Positions 62,456-63,802 of a stretch of DNA of 63,802 nucleotides are shown here, piece by piece. The translations under genes were made by a program, and so were the position numbers. Below the pieces are notes generated by a model. It saw only the letters and a list, made by a program, of their open reading frames with translations, had not been told where the DNA came from and made no database searches. The stretch's first letter is position 1; each line of letters begins with the position of its first letter. The stretch is from BOKV01 sp041739225 (GTDB taxonomy: Bacteria; Pseudomonadota; Alphaproteobacteria; Rhizobiales; Rhizobiaceae): contig JBGSOG010000008.1 in the NCBI GenBank assembly GCA_041739225.1, forward strand, positions 1 through 63,802, read 5' to 3'.

Positions 62456-63235
62456 CTACTTCGGCTCAAGTGAACTGAAATAGGCAGCCAACGCGGCGAT
62501 CTCCTCGTTCGCGAGGTTCACGACACGCAATTTCATCACTTCGTTGTTGCGAACGTTGGTTTTGTATTCCAGCAACGCGCGAACAAAATATTCCTTGGGC
62601 AGACCGACGATGGACGGGATGCCGTCGGCATGCCCTGTCATCTGGTGGCAGGTTACGCAATCACCACCCAGATATTGCCCGAATTCCTTGTCGCCCTCGA
62701 TGGCAAGAACCGCATCGGCAAATTCGCGCGGTGCGGCATTGGCAACAATCGTTTCCGGCAAATCTGCAGGACTGGCCTCGGCTTTGCCTTTTTCAACTAT
62801 CCATTTGACGAGTTCGGCGCGCGCTTCGGCCTTTTCCATTCCGCGATAAGACATGCGGTTGCCGGGGATGAAATCGCGCGGTTTGGCGATGTATTCATCC
62901 AACGCTTTTTCGTCCCAGGCGAGGCCGCCTTCACCTGCGTCTTTCATCGCCTTGGAATATTTGAAGCCATCAATCGAGCCCGCCTTGCGACCGAGAATGG
63001 CATCAAGATGGGGACCGATTTTGTGCTTGGCACCCGGACCGATTTCGTGACATCCGGCACATGGCTTGAAGACGGGATCATCAAGGCTGGCCGCCAGTGA
63101 AAGGGACGCAAAGGGAATTGCCAGCATCGCGACGGCGACTGGAAGCAGCCGCCGACGGGTCAATTCCACCCCCGTACCTTTGGGTACAGTGTGGTTTCCT
63201 TTAAAGCTGAAGCGATTGAAGCGCAGTCTTTTCAC
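62456..63235 (-). CDS. soxE: Diheme cytochrome c of the sox cluster (SoxE/FccA-like)
   Basis: A 259-residue periplasmic cytochrome. Heme sites are Cys59, Cys62, His63 (PCAGCHEIG) and Cys193, Cys196, His197 (DCVTCHQMTG). Probable axial Met residues are 128 (NRMSYRGM) and 234 (EVMKLRVV). The export signal is LLPVAVAMLAIPFASLSLAA behind a run of arginines. GTG at 63235 overlaps the soxD stop as GTGA; a GTG at 63169 with AAAGG seven bases upstream would give a shorter leader and may be the true start. It is the electron partner of SoxF. Confidence 0.87.
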   Translation of the reverse strand: MKRLRFNRFSFKGNHTVPKGTGVELTRRRLLPVAVAMLAIPFASLSLAASLDDPVFKPCAGCHEIGPGAKHKIGPHLDAILGRKAGSIDGFKYSKAMKDAGEGGLAWDEKALDEYIAKPRDFIPGNRMSYRGMEKAEARAELVKWIVEKGKAEASPADLPETIVANAAPREFADAVLAIEGDKEFGQYLGGDCVTCHQMTGHADGIPSIVGLPKEYFVRALLEYKTNVRNNEVMKLRVVNLANEEIAALAAYFSSLEPK

Positions 63236-63802
63236 TCAACCGAACCCTTTGGCTTGTTCTCGTCGTCCACTGTGTCCGGCGTGACATCGAGAATGGTCGC
63301 CCGCTTGGTGATTTCCACCGAAGGCTTGCAATCCTTCATGCATGGCTCGGCGCGCCACTTGGAATATTCGCTTTGCGCCCGGTCATCGACGATAAAGCCG
63401 CCTGCATTGGGCATCTTCACTTCAAGGAAATTTTCGTTGGAGAGAACGAAGTCTTCGTCAACCAGATTGTTGGAGTAGATGATGTAGGCTACGATTGCGT
63501 AGGTCTCATCAGCCGTAAGGACGCCCGCGCCTCCGAAAGGCATTGAGCGGTGGATATAGTCCCAGGTGGTTGAAAGATAAGGCCAATATGAACCCACCGT
63601 TTTCAGTGGATCATCATCATCCAGCGTATCGTCGCCGCCGGCCAGCTTTGGCCAATTGTCAACGCCTTCGGCAAACTCACCATGGCAGGACGCGCATTTC
63701 TCGGAAAACAATCCTTCGCCATCTGCAACCGAGCCCGAACCAACGGGCAGACCGGTTCCGTCCGGCATCACATCGACATTCCATGCCGCAATTTCGTCCT
63801 CC
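63232..63802 (-). CDS. soxD: Sulfite dehydrogenase cytochrome subunit SoxD, 3' part (runs off the window)
   Basis: The reading frame is open to the window edge, so only the C-terminal 189 residues are present. EDEIAAWNVDVMPDGTGLPV bridges the first in-window ATG, which shows that the ATG at 63771 is not the start. The heme site is EKCASCHGEFAEGVDNWPKL, and VGSYWPYLSTTWDYIHRSMP supplies the axial Met. These stretches are diagnostic of SoxD, the c-type partner of the molybdenum protein SoxC. SoxCD oxidises protein-bound sulfane sulfur in the Sox multienzyme system. soxC and the rest should lie just beyond the edge. Confidence 0.9.
   Translation of the reverse strand, partial: EDEIAAWNVDVMPDGTGLPVGSGSVADGEGLFSEKCASCHGEFAEGVDNWPKLAGGDDTLDDDDPLKTVGSYWPYLSTTWDYIHRSMPFGGAGVLTADETYAIVAYIIYSNNLVDEDFVLSNENFLEVKMPNAGGFIVDDRAQSEYSKWRAEPCMKDCKPSVEITKRATILDVTPDTVDDENKPKGSVE

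Noticed and set aside
1..63802. tRNA, rRNA, CRISPR arrays, insertion sequences or phage genes
   Set aside because: I looked in all gaps and saw no cloverleaf, no evenly spaced repeats and no transposase, integrase or structural phage protein.

Overview
The window looks like a chromosomal segment of a marine-type alphaproteobacterium, most likely Hyphomicrobiales (Rhizobiales). The grounds are an Omp2b-like Porin_2 protein, an Omp25-type small beta-barrel, a split MnmC/MnmD pair, a DivK-like receiver, dense ABC transporters for amines and peptides, and a thiosulfate-oxidation (sox) operon at the right edge. I see about 56 genes including two broken ones, and no rRNA, tRNA, CRISPR array, insertion sequence or phage. 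Many starts are non-ATG (GTG, TTG); I moved several starts to sites with a clear Shine-Dalgarno sequence and say so in the entries.

Layout. 0-9 kb: porin, secreted phosphodiester glycosidase, membrane protein with two DUF3592 domains, FAD/GcvT-type methylated-amine dehydrogenase, small membrane protein divergent from a TetR regulator, EamA exporter. 8.7-11.8 kb: toxin-antitoxin-like pair whose toxin is frameshifted, split MnmC oxidoreductase and MnmD methyltransferase transcribed back to back, hemerythrin. 11.8-18.3 kb: peptide-type ABC operon in which the two ATPases are fused and carry a helix-hairpin-helix tail. 18.6-20.8 kb: Rieske oxygenase plus GlxA/AraC regulator. 20.8-24.2 kb: GST, alpha/beta hydrolase, MetY, small secreted protein. 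24.5-32.5 kb: catabolic island made of creatininase-like and RidA-like genes divergent from an NMT1/THI5-type ABC transporter, amidohydrolase, FAD oxidase and two NQO1-like flavoproteins. 32.5-37.8 kb: RND efflux operon with its TetR regulator and a palindromic operator. 38-44.4 kb: ydcSTUVW-like polyamine-type ABC operon plus aldehyde dehydrogenase, with a LysR regulator and a strong dyad. 44.6-47.9 kb: MacAB-like ABC system. 47.9-53.1 kb: second RND efflux operon, with a membrane-protein gene wedged between the intact pump gene and a relic of another pump's 3' end. 53.4-60.3 kb: signalling cluster. 60.4-63.8 kb: Omp25-like protein, then soxF, soxE and the 3' end of soxD.

How the genes may work together. 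The Rieske oxygenase, its GlxA/AraC neighbour and the FAD/GcvT dehydrogenase fit demethylation of quaternary or methylated amines, and an identical 11-bp palindrome lies upstream of both enzyme genes. The ydc-like operon fits uptake of a polyamine-type cation and oxidation of the derived aldehyde. SoxD, SoxE and SoxF point to reduced-sulfur oxidation.

The most interesting locus is 53.4-60.3 kb. A hybrid histidine kinase with a six-helix membrane domain and a single-domain receiver converge on an operon of an alpha-oxoamine synthase and another receiver. That operon is divergent from a GGDEF-EAL protein. The gene set is like the synthase, sensor kinase and receiver of the Legionella Lqs and Vibrio Cqs alpha-hydroxyketone quorum-sensing systems. 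I propose it as an uncharacterised small-molecule signalling circuit; the chemistry is inference.
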